From Bacteroidetes bacterium 41-46 (GTDB taxonomy: Bacteria > Bacteroidota > Bacteroidia > Bacteroidales > UBA932): 64,000 bases of DNA. A program made the position numbers and the translations under genes. Where the stretch lies: positions 204,102 to 268,101 of the forward strand of contig MKTA01000019.1 in assembly GCA_001897515.1 (NCBI GenBank). The letters are read 5' to 3'. This document shows positions 7,676-19,228 of this stretch, in pieces; positions within the stretch are counted from its first letter, which is position 1, and each line of letters begins with the position of its first letter. Below the pieces are notes generated by a model. It did no database searches. It was not told the DNA's origin and saw nothing but the letters and a program-made list of their open reading frames with translations.

Positions 7676-9775
7676 CTACTTCCTCCTGAAAAGTCTTATT
7701 ATATTTTTACCTATCTCATCAAGTCTTTCAAATGGTTCAACCAAAGATGGGTTGTTTGGATCCGTTTCATCGGCAACATGCTGCACAGGGTAAACAATAA
7801 TAAAACTGTTGTTTTGAAAATATCTGTTGAGGTATGACGGAAGATTTATCATGTTGGGATGGTATGATACCTGATTAATTTTGCTGAGAATAATCAGAAG
7901 ATTATCATCACTCTTTACATCTCTGGATATTATCAGAAAATCGTCCCAGTCATCAAATATTCTAAAGTCGGCCTCAATAGGGTGCTTATGCTGAATCTTT
8001 TTAATGTACTCTGTTGTCTTCTCATTTGCATAAAAAACCAGTTTCGCACCTGTGTTTTTAGGGATATTCCACACCTTTGAAAGCCAGAATGGGAATCCAA
8101 ACTCCTTTTCTGCATTTTGCGGTATAACAACAATGTGCCTTTTTATAGTGGCGACAGGCTGGAGAGGTTTGTAAATGAACGTTGTTGTGTTGCATCTGGA
8201 TAGCACACTATCTGTAATCTTTCCAAGGTATGACTCAGTTATCCTTTTATTTTGGTGTAGTCCCAGGACAAGGTCTGTTATATTGTGCTCCTTCACTACA
8301 CCCACTATTCCGTTTGCAGTATTTATATCGTATCTGGAGAGAGTATTAAGCGAGATGTCTGCTGCTGCCGCAGAAACCTCGGCCTTCTCCAGAAGTCTTT
8401 TTCCATGTGAGGAGTTATCAGTATCGTCATTTTCAACAATATTAAGAGCATAAATCCCCTTTTTATTCTCTTTGCTCTTAAGGATTGAGCTCATAGATAT
8501 AAGCTCCTCAATGGTTTCCGGATTACTCACCGGTATAAGTATTCTCTCCCTCTTTTCAAGATCCTCCTCTTCCGGAATGGCTGTCTCTTTAAGAGATATG
8601 TTCTTTCCTCCCTTTTGAGCCTCCAGCGAAGCAATTGTGCAGGTTATTAGTATCATCACAATGGTTCCGTTGAGTATAGTTTCATCCAGAAGGCCCACGT
8701 TAAATCCCACAAGAACAGCAGCAAGAGTAGCCGCTGCCTGAGCATTGCTTAGGCCGAATATAATTCTTCGTTCGTCAGCAGAAAATCCTAAAGATTTTTG
8801 TGTAAGCCACGCAGCCGCATATTTAGCTACAGTAGCTACAACAGTCATTACAGCAGCAACCTTTATTGTCTCAAAATCTTTAAAAAAAGCCTTGTAATCA
8901 ACAAGCATTCCCACCCCAATCAGGAAGAACGGTATAAACACAGCATTCCCTACAAATTCTATCCTGTTCATCAATGAAGAGGTAGATGGGATTAACCTGT
9001 TCAGAGCCAGACCAGAAAGAAAAGCCCCCACAATCGCCTCAATCCCCGCTAGTTCGGCAAGGACAGCTCCTAAGAAAACCATCACCAGAACAAATATGTA
9101 TTGAGAGACACTATCGTCAAACCTTTTTAAAAACCATCTTGCAATAACAGGAAAGACAAATACAACTGTCAGCCCAAACAAAACCATAGACACAGAAAGT
9201 CTTGTCCAAAATGCAGTATCAACAACTCCTGCATTCATCCCTACGATAACAGCAAGAACAAGAAGGGCAAGGGTATCGGTAATCATCGTTCCGCCTACGG
9301 ATATATTTACTGCCCTGTTTTTTGTCACACCCAGCTTGCTTAGTATAGGATAGGCTATAAGTGTATGAGATGCAAACATACTCGCTAGTAAAACAGAGGA
9401 CATTACTGAGAGTTCTAGTAACCAGTAGCCGGCAATTGTCCCTAAAGCCATTGGAATCAAAAAAGTGAGCATTCCAAACAACAGACTCTTTCCACTATTT
9501 TTCTTAAACTCGGCCAAATCAATTTCAAGCCCCGCAAGAAACATAATGTAAAGGAGACCTGCTGTTCCCGATAGGATTATGCTGCTATCCCTGAGCAAAA
9601 GATTGAATCCGTTAGGACCAATAACTGCTCCGGCAATTATAAGCCCCAGAATATGGGGTATTTTGAACCTGTTTAGAATTAAAGGCGCAAACAGTATAAT
9701 TATCAATATTACCAAAAACTTGAGAACCGGATTGCTCAAGGGTAGAGTAAGATCTGTTATTGCCAGGAAAATCAT
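7676..9775 (-). CDS. CPA2-type cation:proton antiporter with cytoplasmic USP-like region
   Basis: A 699-residue inner-membrane protein. The first 390 or so residues are hydrophobic helices of the Na+/H+ exchanger (CPA2/KefB) fold, with ILGLIIAGAVIGPNGFN and MFLAGLEIDLAEFKKNSG near the N-terminus and GAFLSGLALNRLIP later. Residues 410 to the end are soluble and resemble tandem universal stress protein-like domains (RILIPVSNPETIEEL; HIVVIPQNAEKEFG). This architecture is common in Bacteroidota and presumably exchanges Na+ or K+ for protons. The upstream transaldolase gene is 12 nt away in the same direction, so co-transcription is likely. Confidence 0.88.
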   Translation of the reverse strand: MIFLAITDLTLPLSNPVLKFLVILIIILFAPLILNRFKIPHILGLIIAGAVIGPNGFNLLLRDSSIILSGTAGLLYIMFLAGLEIDLAEFKKNSGKSLLFGMLTFLIPMALGTIAGYWLLELSVMSSVLLASMFASHTLIAYPILSKLGVTKNRAVNISVGGTMITDTLALLVLAVIVGMNAGVVDTAFWTRLSVSMVLFGLTVVFVFPVIARWFLKRFDDSVSQYIFVLVMVFLGAVLAELAGIEAIVGAFLSGLALNRLIPSTSSLMNRIEFVGNAVFIPFFLIGVGMLVDYKAFFKDFETIKVAAVMTVVATVAKYAAAWLTQKSLGFSADERRIIFGLSNAQAAATLAAVLVGFNVGLLDETILNGTIVMILITCTIASLEAQKGGKNISLKETAIPEEEDLEKRERILIPVSNPETIEELISMSSILKSKENKKGIYALNIVENDDTDNSSHGKRLLEKAEVSAAAADISLNTLSRYDINTANGIVGVVKEHNITDLVLGLHQNKRITESYLGKITDSVLSRCNTTTFIYKPLQPVATIKRHIVVIPQNAEKEFGFPFWLSKVWNIPKNTGAKLVFYANEKTTEYIKKIQHKHPIEADFRIFDDWDDFLIISRDVKSDDNLLIILSKINQVSYHPNMINLPSYLNRYFQNNSFIIVYPVQHVADETDPNNPSLVEPFERLDEIGKNIIRLFRRK

Positions 9776-9787
9776 AGTTATTCAGTC

Positions 9788-10444
9788 TTAACCATTAACC
9801 TTCTTATAATCAGACAAAAACTTTTCAAGGCCGATATCAGTCAGCGGATGCTTCAGCAGACCGAGTATAGCCTCCAGAGGACAGGTGGCAACATCGGCTC
9901 CGGCTTCAAGGCATTGGATAATGTGCATTGTGTGGCGGATGGAGGCGGCAAGAACCTCGGTCTGATAACCATAGTAGTTGTAGATATCAACAATCTGTTT
10001 AATTAGGGCAACTCCATCGGTAGAGACATCATCCAGTCTCCCTACAAATGGAGAGACATATGTTGCACCTGCCTTTGCGGCAAGCAGTGCCTGGCCTGCA
10101 GTAAAGACAAGCGTACAATTGGTCCTGATGCCATTTTCGCTAAAGAATTTTATTGCCTTAATACCCTCTTTTGTACAAGGTACTTTAACAACAATCTGTT
10201 CATGAAGAGCAGCAAGCTCCTCCCCCTCTTTTACCATCCCTTCAAAGTCTGTCGCAATCACCTCTGCACTTACATCACCCTTAACGATGTTGCATATATC
10301 TATATAATGCTGTTTGATGTTTGAGTCACCCTTTATGCCCTCTTTCGCCATAAGCGATGGATTTGTTGTTACGCCGTCAAGGACTCCCAGGTCATTGGCC
10401 TCTTTTATCTGATTCAGATTTGCAGTGTCAATGAAAAATTTCAT
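9788..10444 (-). CDS. Transaldolase / fructose-6-phosphate aldolase family
   Basis: A 218-residue small-form transaldolase (TalC/FSA class), a cytoplasmic TIM barrel that transfers dihydroxyacetone units in the non-oxidative pentose phosphate pathway. [10 protein letters not shown] and [15 protein letters not shown] are diagnostic. Lys87 in [11 protein letters not shown] is the Schiff-base lysine. Length alone does not separate transaldolase from fructose-6-phosphate aldolase. It is first in a probable two-gene unit with the antiporter, with a candidate promoter about 30 nt upstream. Confidence 0.92.
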   Translation of the reverse strand: MKFFIDTANLNQIKEANDLGVLDGVTTNPSLMAKEGIKGDSNIKQHYIDICNIVKGDVSAEVIATDFEGMVKEGEELAALHEQIVVKVPCTKEGIKAIKFFSENGIRTNCTLVFTAGQALLAAKAGATYVSPFVGRLDDVSTDGVALIKQIVDIYNYYGYQTEVLAASIRHTMHIIQCLEAGADVATCPLEAILGLLKHPLTDIGLEKFLSDYKKVNG

Positions 10445-10472
10445 GAGGTTATATTTTTTTGATGAATTTACA

Positions 10473-10480
10473 CAAAGATA
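10473..10480 (-). promoter_or_regulatory. Candidate -7 promoter box for the transaldolase gene
   Basis: TATCTTTG on the minus strand fits the Bacteroidota -7 consensus TAnnTTTG and lies 29 nt before the ATG. No good -33 TTTG is present, so this is tentative. Confidence 0.4.
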
Positions 10481-10547
10481 ACACTTTAAAAACTTATGTT
10501 TAATCTATTTTTCCTATTTTGGCCCTCCAAATGAAAACCAACAAAAT

Positions 10548-11972
10548 ATGAGAATCAAAGCTCTTCTTATTACAATTATTGCCCTTTTCCAGATGGGTAA
10601 CTTTTTAACAGCACAAATACATGGCAAGTGGCATGGCAAGATGAAAATTAACGAAACCAATTCGCTCACCATCGCATTTGAAATCAACTCTTCAGAAAAT
10701 GGTGCCTTAATCGCTGTAATGCATAGTGTTGACCAAAAGGCATATAATATCTTGGTTGACTCAATAAGCTCAGGCAGAGATGATCTCTTTTTATCAATTA
10801 TGTCACTAAGAGCCGAATATAGTGGGAAAAAAATATCTGAAAATGAGATTGAGGGATTTATGAGTTTCCCGGGAGGGGTAAAGATGGAGCTTAATATGAT
10901 AAGAGCAGAGGAGTTCCCCTTTAAAATTGCCCGAAGACCCCAGGAGCCAAAAGAGCCCTACCCATATATCTCAGAAAACATTGTCTTTGAAAACAAAGCA
11001 GAAAACATCAAACTCGCCGGAACGCTTACTACCCCTGACAAAGATGGTAAATACCCGGCGATAGTACTTATCTCAGGATCAGGACCATCAGACAGAAACC
11101 AGACAATCTTTGGACATAAAACCTTCCTCGTACTTTCAGATTTGCTAACTAAGGCCGGCTTCGCAGTACTAAGGTATGACGACAGGGGTGCCGGCGAATC
11201 AGGGGGAAGCTACATTAACGCATCAAATAAAGAGCATGCAGCCGATGCCTCCTCTGCTGTAGAATTTCTTAAAACCATGCCTTTTGTTAATCCGGACAAA
11301 GTGGGAATACTTGGACACAGCCTCGGGGCAGATATAGCACCTGTAACTGCCTCCATTAACAGCGGTCTGGCATTTGTAATTCTGATGGCCGGATCTGCCA
11401 ATCCATTGACAGAAGACATTATTGAGCAGTGCAGGGCAATCTATCCTGCCATAGGTGTAAGTGAGTCAGGAACAAATCTAAACATTGAGATCATCAAAAA
11501 GATGTTTGAAATAATTAAAGATTCCGAGAACATAACTATTGCCAGAGAGAGAGCTGTAAAGGCCCTTGTAGAGTTTGACCAAAGGGCAGCAGAACTATCA
11601 GCAGAGGATATAAAATTATTGGGTTACCGAACACCACTTAACATTAATTCCTGGAGGGATTTCTTTCTCCCTCATATGAAATATGATCTTTTCCATAATA
11701 GTGCTGAATATTTCTCAAAAGTTAAATGTCCAGTACTTGTTCTTGGAGGAGAGAAGGATATGCAGGTTCTGCCTCATCATGTAAATCTGATAAAGGAGGG
11801 TCTTGAAAAGGGTGGCAACAAAAGGGTAACTGCTATACTGTATCCCGGTAAAAACCATTTAATGCAAGATGCCACCACAGGAGACCCTGGTGAATACGGA
11901 GACATTGAGAATACAATTGCACCTGATGTAGTTGCCGATATTGTGAATTGGATCAAAAAAGTTGTAGAGTAA
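10548..11972 (+). CDS. Secreted alpha/beta hydrolase (S9/S33-like)
   Basis: A 474-residue exported hydrolase. The signal peptide runs to about residue 23 (FLTAQ). Residues 24-130 form a beta-rich N-terminal domain of the kind preceding many Bacteroidota esterases. The hydrolase domain starts near 150 with FENKAENIKLAGTLTTP, then oxyanion-side SGSGPSDRNQ, RYDDRGAGES, and the nucleophile elbow GHSLGAD. The acid is in LVLGGEKDMQV and the histidine in YPGKNHLMQD. Similar proteins are annotated as acyl-CoA thioester or dienelactone hydrolases; the substrate cannot be told. It diverges from transaldolase and converges with the Sel1 gene, their stops being 1 nt apart. Confidence 0.85.
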   Translation: MRIKALLITIIALFQMGNFLTAQIHGKWHGKMKINETNSLTIAFEINSSENGALIAVMHSVDQKAYNILVDSISSGRDDLFLSIMSLRAEYSGKKISENEIEGFMSFPGGVKMELNMIRAEEFPFKIARRPQEPKEPYPYISENIVFENKAENIKLAGTLTTPDKDGKYPAIVLISGSGPSDRNQTIFGHKTFLVLSDLLTKAGFAVLRYDDRGAGESGGSYINASNKEHAADASSAVEFLKTMPFVNPDKVGILGHSLGADIAPVTASINSGLAFVILMAGSANPLTEDIIEQCRAIYPAIGVSESGTNLNIEIIKKMFEIIKDSENITIARERAVKALVEFDQRAAELSAEDIKLLGYRTPLNINSWRDFFLPHMKYDLFHNSAEYFSKVKCPVLVLGGEKDMQVLPHHVNLIKEGLEKGGNKRVTAILYPGKNHLMQDATTGDPGEYGDIENTIAPDVVADIVNWIKKVVE

Positions 11973-11973
11973 A

Positions 11974-12795
11974 CTAACCTTCACTCGTGAAGAATTGCTG
12001 AGCCCCTTTGTGTCCTCTTTCAGCGGCGTACCTCAGATACTCCTCTGCTCTTTCCTCATCCTTAGTGACTCCGTTACCTTTCAGGTAGCAAATACCCAGA
12101 GAATATGAGGCCTCAAGAACTACTTCCGGAGCATCAGATTTGAGACATTTCTCAAACCATCTGATTGCTTCCGGATAGTTTTGGGTTACCCCCTCTCCAT
12201 TACCATAACAGGATGCAATGGCAAGATCTGCATAAGCAAATTTGTCAGAAGCTCTCATAAACCAGGAGAAGGCCTCTTGCTTATTGACATCTGTTCCCAA
12301 CCCCATTCTAAGCATCATACCGAGCATATACATTGACTCGCCGTCTCCCTCTCCGGCTGCAGTACGGAACCATTTAACAGCCTGAACTCTGTGTTGCTCC
12401 TTACCCTCATTTAAGTAACTATATGCCAAATATCTGTGAAGCGTGCTGTTTTCATAGCCTTTGTTAATAGCCTCCAGCATTAGCCCACCTGCGGTTTCAT
12501 AGCTCCTCTCCACACCTTTCCCGTGAAAGTACAACATTGCTATATTGTAGTAAGCCATCCCATCACCCTGCATCGCAGCCTGTGAATACCACTCCATTGC
12601 CTTTTCATAATCATTTACACTCTCATACCTGTCACCCATTATAATCTGAGCAATTGGGAGTCCCTGCTCCGCTGACTTTCTGCAGAAAGATGTATCGGTA
12701 GTAAGCCTGTCAAAAAAATTGAGATCAATGTTTTGAGCAGTAAGAGTAGAGGAAAATCCAGAAATAATAGCAATTAATAGTGTAAACCTTTTCAT
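11974..12795 (-). CDS. Sel1-like repeat protein, secreted
   Basis: A 273-residue protein with a signal peptide (to about residue 20, LTAQ) followed by six or so Sel1/TPR-type repeats. Examples are YEKAMEWYSQAAMQGDGMAY, RVQAVKWFRTAAGEGDGESM and YPEAIRWFEKCLKSDAP. Such solenoids bind other proteins or cell-envelope components in the periplasm. Its partner is unknown. It is a single gene, convergent with the upstream-numbered hydrolase and divergent from the proline iminopeptidase-like gene. Confidence 0.85.
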   Translation of the reverse strand: MKRFTLLIAIISGFSSTLTAQNIDLNFFDRLTTDTSFCRKSAEQGLPIAQIIMGDRYESVNDYEKAMEWYSQAAMQGDGMAYYNIAMLYFHGKGVERSYETAGGLMLEAINKGYENSTLHRYLAYSYLNEGKEQHRVQAVKWFRTAAGEGDGESMYMLGMMLRMGLGTDVNKQEAFSWFMRASDKFAYADLAIASCYGNGEGVTQNYPEAIRWFEKCLKSDAPEVVLEASYSLGICYLKGNGVTKDEERAEEYLRYAAERGHKGAQQFFTSEG

Positions 12796-12880
12796 TAGCT
12801 TGATTTTTTAAACATCTTAAAGGTAATACTAATTATTTTTATTATATTCAAAGAATTAAGTGTAAAAAAGGACACATCAA

Positions 12881-13753
12881 ATGATTAAAGAGAATTACCT
12901 TTCAGTAACCGGAGGAAAGATCTGGTATAAAATAGCAGGGGCAGAAAAAGGGGGAACCCCGTTAATTCTCATACATGGCGGCCCTGGTGCCACGCACGAC
13001 TATCTTCTACCTCTTGAAGAGCTGGCAGACAAACGACCTGTAATATTCTACGATCAACTTGGTTGCGGAAAATCAGACAATCCCGCGGATGTATCTCTTT
13101 GGACAATAGAACGATATGTAGAGGAGTTGGATTTATTATGTAAGAGCCTTAATTTTAAAAATTACCATATCCTTGGACAATCCTGGGGCGGAACCCTGGC
13201 AATTGAATATGCTCTTTCCGGGTTATCTGACAGAATAAAAAGTCTTATTCTGTCTGCCCCTTTGATAAGCTCCAGCCGTTGGGCTGAAGATCAAAGAGAG
13301 TACATAGATCAGATGCCTGACATGATGAAAAGTACAATTCTCAGGTGTGAAGCCGGGGGGGATTTTAATAACCCGGAATATCAGAAAGCATTGGAAGAGT
13401 TCTACAACAGACACCTTTGCAGAATACAGCCTATGCCTGAACCAATGCAAAAAACATTTGAAAAGATGAACACAGAGATGTACTCATATATGTGGGGACC
13501 GAGCGAGTTCACAGTAAACGGAACCTGTAAAGATTATGATGCATCAGAAAGACTAGGTAGCATTAATGTTCCTGTATTATTTACTGCCGGTGAGTATGAC
13601 GAAGCCACACCAGAATCTCTTAAATATTTTTCAAACAAAATACCCGGCTCAAAGGTTATAATATTTGAAAATGCATCTCATTCGCACCATCTGGAGAAGA
13701 GAGAGGAGTTCATTGGTGTTGTAAGAGATTTCCTTAAAAACGTTGAAAATTAA
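12881..13753 (+). CDS. Proline iminopeptidase-family alpha/beta hydrolase
   Basis: A 290-residue cytoplasmic S33 peptidase-like hydrolase. It shows the family's HGGPGATHDYLLPLEEL oxyanion motif, YDQLGCGKSDNP, the nucleophile elbow GQSWGGTLAIEYAL, an acidic residue in FTAGEYDEATP and the catalytic His in ENASHSHHLE. Members remove N-terminal proline or other residues from short peptides, or act as esterases or lactonases. It is followed after 16 nt by katG on the same strand, so the two are likely co-transcribed. Confidence 0.85.
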   Translation: MIKENYLSVTGGKIWYKIAGAEKGGTPLILIHGGPGATHDYLLPLEELADKRPVIFYDQLGCGKSDNPADVSLWTIERYVEELDLLCKSLNFKNYHILGQSWGGTLAIEYALSGLSDRIKSLILSAPLISSSRWAEDQREYIDQMPDMMKSTILRCEAGGDFNNPEYQKALEEFYNRHLCRIQPMPEPMQKTFEKMNTEMYSYMWGPSEFTVNGTCKDYDASERLGSINVPVLFTAGEYDEATPESLKYFSNKIPGSKVIIFENASHSHHLEKREEFIGVVRDFLKNVEN

Positions 13754-13757
13754 TTAA

Positions 13758-15980
<2,223 letters not shown>

Positions 15981-16009
15981 TCAAAAGATCTCACTTTTTA
16001 TATTTATCA

Positions 16010-16050
16010 TTAAGCCCCCTTTCCCTCAAGGACAAGGGGCTTAATTTTTT
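16010..16050 (+). terminator. Rho-independent terminator of katG
   Basis: A perfect 9-bp stem (TTAAGCCCC/GGGGCTTAA) with a 17-nt loop and a following T6 tract, 29 nt after the katG stop. Confidence 0.85.
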
Positions 16051-16084
16051 CCAGTCTGGAGAGCTTCGTCGCCTTTTGCATCCT

Positions 16085-17278
16085 CTATTCATTTTTTGAT
16101 ACTACAGATCTTCCAAACTCAAATGCTCTCTGCATTGCATCCTCGTCCGGGCCCCAGTTACAGCTTATTGGTTCTCCAACCATTTCAAATCCGGACTCCT
16201 TTAAATGATTCCCTATAATCTTTGTTGAGGCATCACTCCACCCAAAGCACCCAAAAGAGGCACCTTTTTTACCTTTAAATTTTAGCCCTTTAACCATTTC
16301 CATCAACCCTGCAGTATGAGACATAATCCCGTTGTTAACAGTAGGTGAACCAATAAACACAGCTTTGGACTTGAAGATCTCAGTTATTATGTCATTTAGG
16401 TCATTGGTGGCAATATTGTACAATTTAATATCAACCACCTGATCTTCTGAATTTATCCCTTTAACTATACTCTCTGCAATTGATCTGGTTCCATTGTACA
16501 TTGTCTCATAAACTATTGTAATTTGGTTCTCCTGATATGCAGAAGCCCACTCCACATATTTATGGATTATCTGAGCCGGATTATCTCTCCATATCACTCC
16601 GTGACTTGGACATATAAAGTCAACAGGAAGGTTAAACTTGAGAACTTCATCAATCTTCTTCAAAACAAGTGGGCTAAAGGGAGTCAGAATATTTGCGTAG
16701 TACTTTATTGCCTCCTGATAAAGTTCAGACTGATTTACCAGGTCATTGAACAATAATTCTGTGCAGAAGTGCTGGCCAAAAGCATCATTACTGAAAAGTA
16801 TATTATCCTTAGTCATATAGCAGAACATACTGTCCGGCCAGTGTAACATTGGGGCCTGGATAAAAATAAGCTCCTTGCCATTTCCTAAATCTAACTTATC
16901 ACCTGTTTTAACAGTTTTAAAATTCCACTCTCCGTGGAACTGCCCCTTCAGTGATTTGACACCATTCTCTGTACAATAGACAGGTGTCCCCGGAATCAGT
17001 CTCAGCAGTTCAGAAATAGCACCGCTATGATCAGGTTCAGCATGATTCATGATAATATAATCAATGCTCTTCAGATCAATCTCCGATGCGAGGTTGTCAA
17101 TAAACTCTTTTGAGAAGGGCTGAAAGACTGTGTCAATCAAAACTGTCTTCTCCTCTTGTATCAAGTATGAGTTATAACTTGAACCTTTATGGGTTGAATA
17201 TTCATACCCGTGAAACTTTCTCAGTTCCCAGTCGTTTTTACCCACCCAGTAAACATTGTTAACTATCCTCTTTTTCAT
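16085..17278 (-). CDS. FprA-type flavodiiron protein
   Basis: A 397-residue A-type flavoprotein reducing O2 to water, or NO to N2O, in anaerobes. The N-terminal metallo-beta-lactamase domain has the diiron motif NHAEPDHSG (His79, Glu81, Asp83, His84) and further ligands around LHWPDSMF, SNDAFG and CPSHGVIWR. The flavodoxin domain starts near residue 255 with IVYETMYNGTRSIAESI and includes GSPTVNNG. No rubredoxin domain is fused. Cytoplasmic. It is monocistronic, with a palindrome 20 nt upstream that may be regulatory. Confidence 0.93.
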   Translation of the reverse strand: MKKRIVNNVYWVGKNDWELRKFHGYEYSTHKGSSYNSYLIQEEKTVLIDTVFQPFSKEFIDNLASEIDLKSIDYIIMNHAEPDHSGAISELLRLIPGTPVYCTENGVKSLKGQFHGEWNFKTVKTGDKLDLGNGKELIFIQAPMLHWPDSMFCYMTKDNILFSNDAFGQHFCTELLFNDLVNQSELYQEAIKYYANILTPFSPLVLKKIDEVLKFNLPVDFICPSHGVIWRDNPAQIIHKYVEWASAYQENQITIVYETMYNGTRSIAESIVKGINSEDQVVDIKLYNIATNDLNDIITEIFKSKAVFIGSPTVNNGIMSHTAGLMEMVKGLKFKGKKGASFGCFGWSDASTKIIGNHLKESGFEMVGEPISCNWGPDEDAMQRAFEFGRSVVSKNE

Positions 17279-17297
17279 ATCTCTTAGGCATTAAATT

Positions 17298-17313
17298 TTT
17301 ACGTTAGTGTAAA
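17298..17313 (-). promoter_or_regulatory. Palindrome upstream of fprA-type gene
   Basis: TTTAC-N6-GTAAA, a perfect short inverted repeat 20 nt before the flavodiiron gene. Its position suits an operator near the transcription start. No regulator is identified. Confidence 0.3.
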
Positions 17314-17367
17314 TATAATCTAAATAACAATTATAAATTTGTATTGTATCACTTAATTTAACCCAAA

Positions 17368-17543
17368 ATGAAAATTACCACTCCGCACCCTCCGGAGCAG
17401 TTTACGGACTTGGACTAATTGGGGCTGCAATCTATTTTATCGGCACAGCTACATCTTTCTGGATGGGCGTACTGGGCTTCCTGAAAGCAATTATCTGGCC
17501 GGCATTTCTTGTTTACGAGCTTCTTAAATATCTGGGAGCTTAA
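17368..17543 (+). pseudogene. Small membrane protein gene with a 1-nt frameshift near the start
   Basis: From 17370 to the TAA at 17541 one frame encodes a small hydrophobic protein: HSAPSGAVYGLGLIGAAIYF, then a second hydrophobic segment and ending LVYELLKYLGA. It has no start codon in frame; an in-frame stop lies at 17334. The only nearby ATG (17368) is one base out of frame. Adding a single A to the run of four after that ATG would give an intact 58-residue protein starting MKNYHSAPSG. Either the gene is freshly broken or the homopolymer was under-called. Its stop overlaps the stop of the convergent DUF4491 gene. I recall similar small proteins in Bacteroidales but cannot name a family. 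Confidence 0.6.
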
Positions 17544-17827
17544 TACTTACGCTTTGGGTTCTTGGGATATCTTCCCTCTTTTACTCTCTTCTCCTGATCA
17601 ATAACCTCCTTAATACTCCAAAGGCAGGTAAATCCCAGTACGCCTAAAACTGAGGAAAATGTAAAATTATTTACAGTAAGTGAAAGTGCTATGCTTAATA
17701 GACCTGACACAAGAAAAACCCAAAGGCTTATCCGCCCAAGATAATATTCTGCTTTTATTACCAGCGGGTGAAAAAAGCCAATAATAGCAAATGTTACCAA
17801 GCCAACTATAACCCCGTTAATATTCAT
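17540..17827 (-). CDS. DUF4491 family membrane protein
   Basis: A small protein of 95 residues with three hydrophobic segments, matching Bacteroidota DUF4491. The family blocks GFFHPLVIKAEYYLG, LGVLGFTCLWSIKEV and the basic C-terminus KEGRYPKNPKRK are all present. I choose the ATG giving MNINGVIVG; a start 9 nt upstream adds MCF without support. Inner membrane, function unknown. The DUF805 gene is 8 nt upstream of the longer start on the same strand, so the two are probably co-transcribed. Confidence 0.85.
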   Translation of the reverse strand: MNINGVIVGLVTFAIIGFFHPLVIKAEYYLGRISLWVFLVSGLLSIALSLTVNNFTFSSVLGVLGFTCLWSIKEVIDQEKRVKEGRYPKNPKRKY

Positions 17828-17843
17828 AAAACACAATTTGGAG

Positions 17844-18236
17844 CTAAACTAACTCTTTTGGATTAAACCCGTATTTATTTTCGCCTTGAGTGCCTTCAAT
17901 AAGCATAAGGATTAGTAACCATATTCCTCCTACTACAGGAATCAGAGCCACCAGAATCATCCATCCACTCCTTGATGTATCGTGCAACCTGCGCACTGTT
18001 ACAGCCAGTGTTGGTATAAACATTGCCAGCATATAAAGCCCGTGTATCGGTCCAAACATATTGTATGGTGCACATACATAAGTTCCTCCGCTGAATGTTA
18101 TACCAAAAAGTCTGTCAATAAACGCAGCAACTGCTGCAATCAGAATGTTTATAATAACAAACATCCAAAACTCAGTCCTCCTTGACCTGCCCTTGAAGTC
18201 TGAGTACTGCCTTAACACTTTCAGATACCAGTTCAT
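17844..18236 (-). CDS. DUF805 family membrane protein
   Basis: A 130-residue protein with four predicted helices and the standard DUF805 layout. It starts MNWYLKVLRQYSDFKGRSRR (R-R-x-E-F/Y-W pattern), has TVRRLHDTSRSGWMIL after the second helix pair, and ends with GTQGENKYGFNP. It is an inner-membrane protein of unknown function, widespread in bacteria. It is the first gene of a small leftward unit with DUF4491. Confidence 0.92.
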   Translation of the reverse strand: MNWYLKVLRQYSDFKGRSRRTEFWMFVIINILIAAVAAFIDRLFGITFSGGTYVCAPYNMFGPIHGLYMLAMFIPTLAVTVRRLHDTSRSGWMILVALIPVVGGIWLLILMLIEGTQGENKYGFNPKELV

Positions 18237-18292
18237 AAACTTTGGTTTTTAATCATACATAAATTTAGTGTTTTTATTTTTAGATTTGATGT

Positions 18293-19228
18293 ATGGTTAT
18301 AAAAGATAAAATAATTGTTGTCACAGGTGGCGCCGGATCATTTGGAAGTGTGATAGTAAAGAGACTTCTTGAGCAGGGAGCCTCAGAGGTAAGAATCTTT
18401 TCCAGAAACAGCAAAACCGAATGGGATGGAGACATCAGAGACCTATCGGCCTTAAACAGGGTAATGAAAGGGGCCGACTATGTAATCCATGCAGCCGCCT
18501 TGAAGGATGTACACTATTGTGAGGCAAATCCAGCCGAAGCAATTGAGGTAAATGTATATGGTTCTCTGAACATTCTTACTTCAGCCAAAGAGGCTGGAGT
18601 AGAGAGGGTGGTGTTTATCAGCAGCGATAAGGCCTGCTTTCCAATGGGCACAATGGGCATAACAAAGGCCTTAATGGAGCGAATGGTTTTAAACGAATGC
18701 AGACAATCTGACTCGCCTGTTTGTACAATAGTCAGATTCGGAAACTTGATGGGATCTGCAGGAACTGTTATCCCTCTTTTTGTAAAGCTTGCTAAGGAGG
18801 GAGCCGGGCTTACTGTTACAAACCCGGAGATGTCCCGTTTTATGATGACAATAGATGATGCAGTTGCATTAACACTTATCGCACTTGAATATGGTGAGAA
18901 TGGCGATATTTTGATTGAAAGAGGACATTCTGCCACTATTGAGGCGTTAGCTTTGGGAGCACTGCTTTATTCCGGAGTAAAATCAGAATCAGAGCTTGAA
19001 TCCAGAATAAAGATAACTGGAGCCCGCCCTGGAGAGAAAATTTACGAGACGATGGCTACATCTGAGGAGATTTCTAAATCAAAATTAATATCCTTAAATG
19101 AAAAGTTATATATAAAAATACCCCTCTTATCCGAAAGTCAAAACAGGCATGCAGAGGAGTTCAACTCTCATAACGCACCATCTTTAACCCCTGAGGAGAT
19201 GGCTGAAATAATTAAAAGGATAATCTAA
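18293..19228 (+). CDS. UDP-GlcNAc 4,6-dehydratase-like SDR (CapD/PseB-like)
   Basis: A 311-residue extended short-chain dehydrogenase acting on nucleotide sugars. The NAD(P)-binding TGGAGSFGSVIVKRLLEQGA is at residues 10-29. The active-site region SSDKACFPMGTMGITKALME has Met in place of the usual Tyr and keeps Lys, a hallmark of the UDP-N-acetylglucosamine 4,6-dehydratase (PseB/FlaA1/CapD) subgroup. ITGARPGEKIYETM near the C-terminus is also typical of that subgroup. It is soluble, not membrane-fused. The isolated position, with no polysaccharide locus beside it, leaves the product sugar unknown. Confidence 0.85.
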   Translation: MVIKDKIIVVTGGAGSFGSVIVKRLLEQGASEVRIFSRNSKTEWDGDIRDLSALNRVMKGADYVIHAAALKDVHYCEANPAEAIEVNVYGSLNILTSAKEAGVERVVFISSDKACFPMGTMGITKALMERMVLNECRQSDSPVCTIVRFGNLMGSAGTVIPLFVKLAKEGAGLTVTNPEMSRFMMTIDDAVALTLIALEYGENGDILIERGHSATIEALALGALLYSGVKSESELESRIKITGARPGEKIYETMATSEEISKSKLISLNEKLYIKIPLLSESQNRHAEEFNSHNAPSLTPEEMAEIIKRII

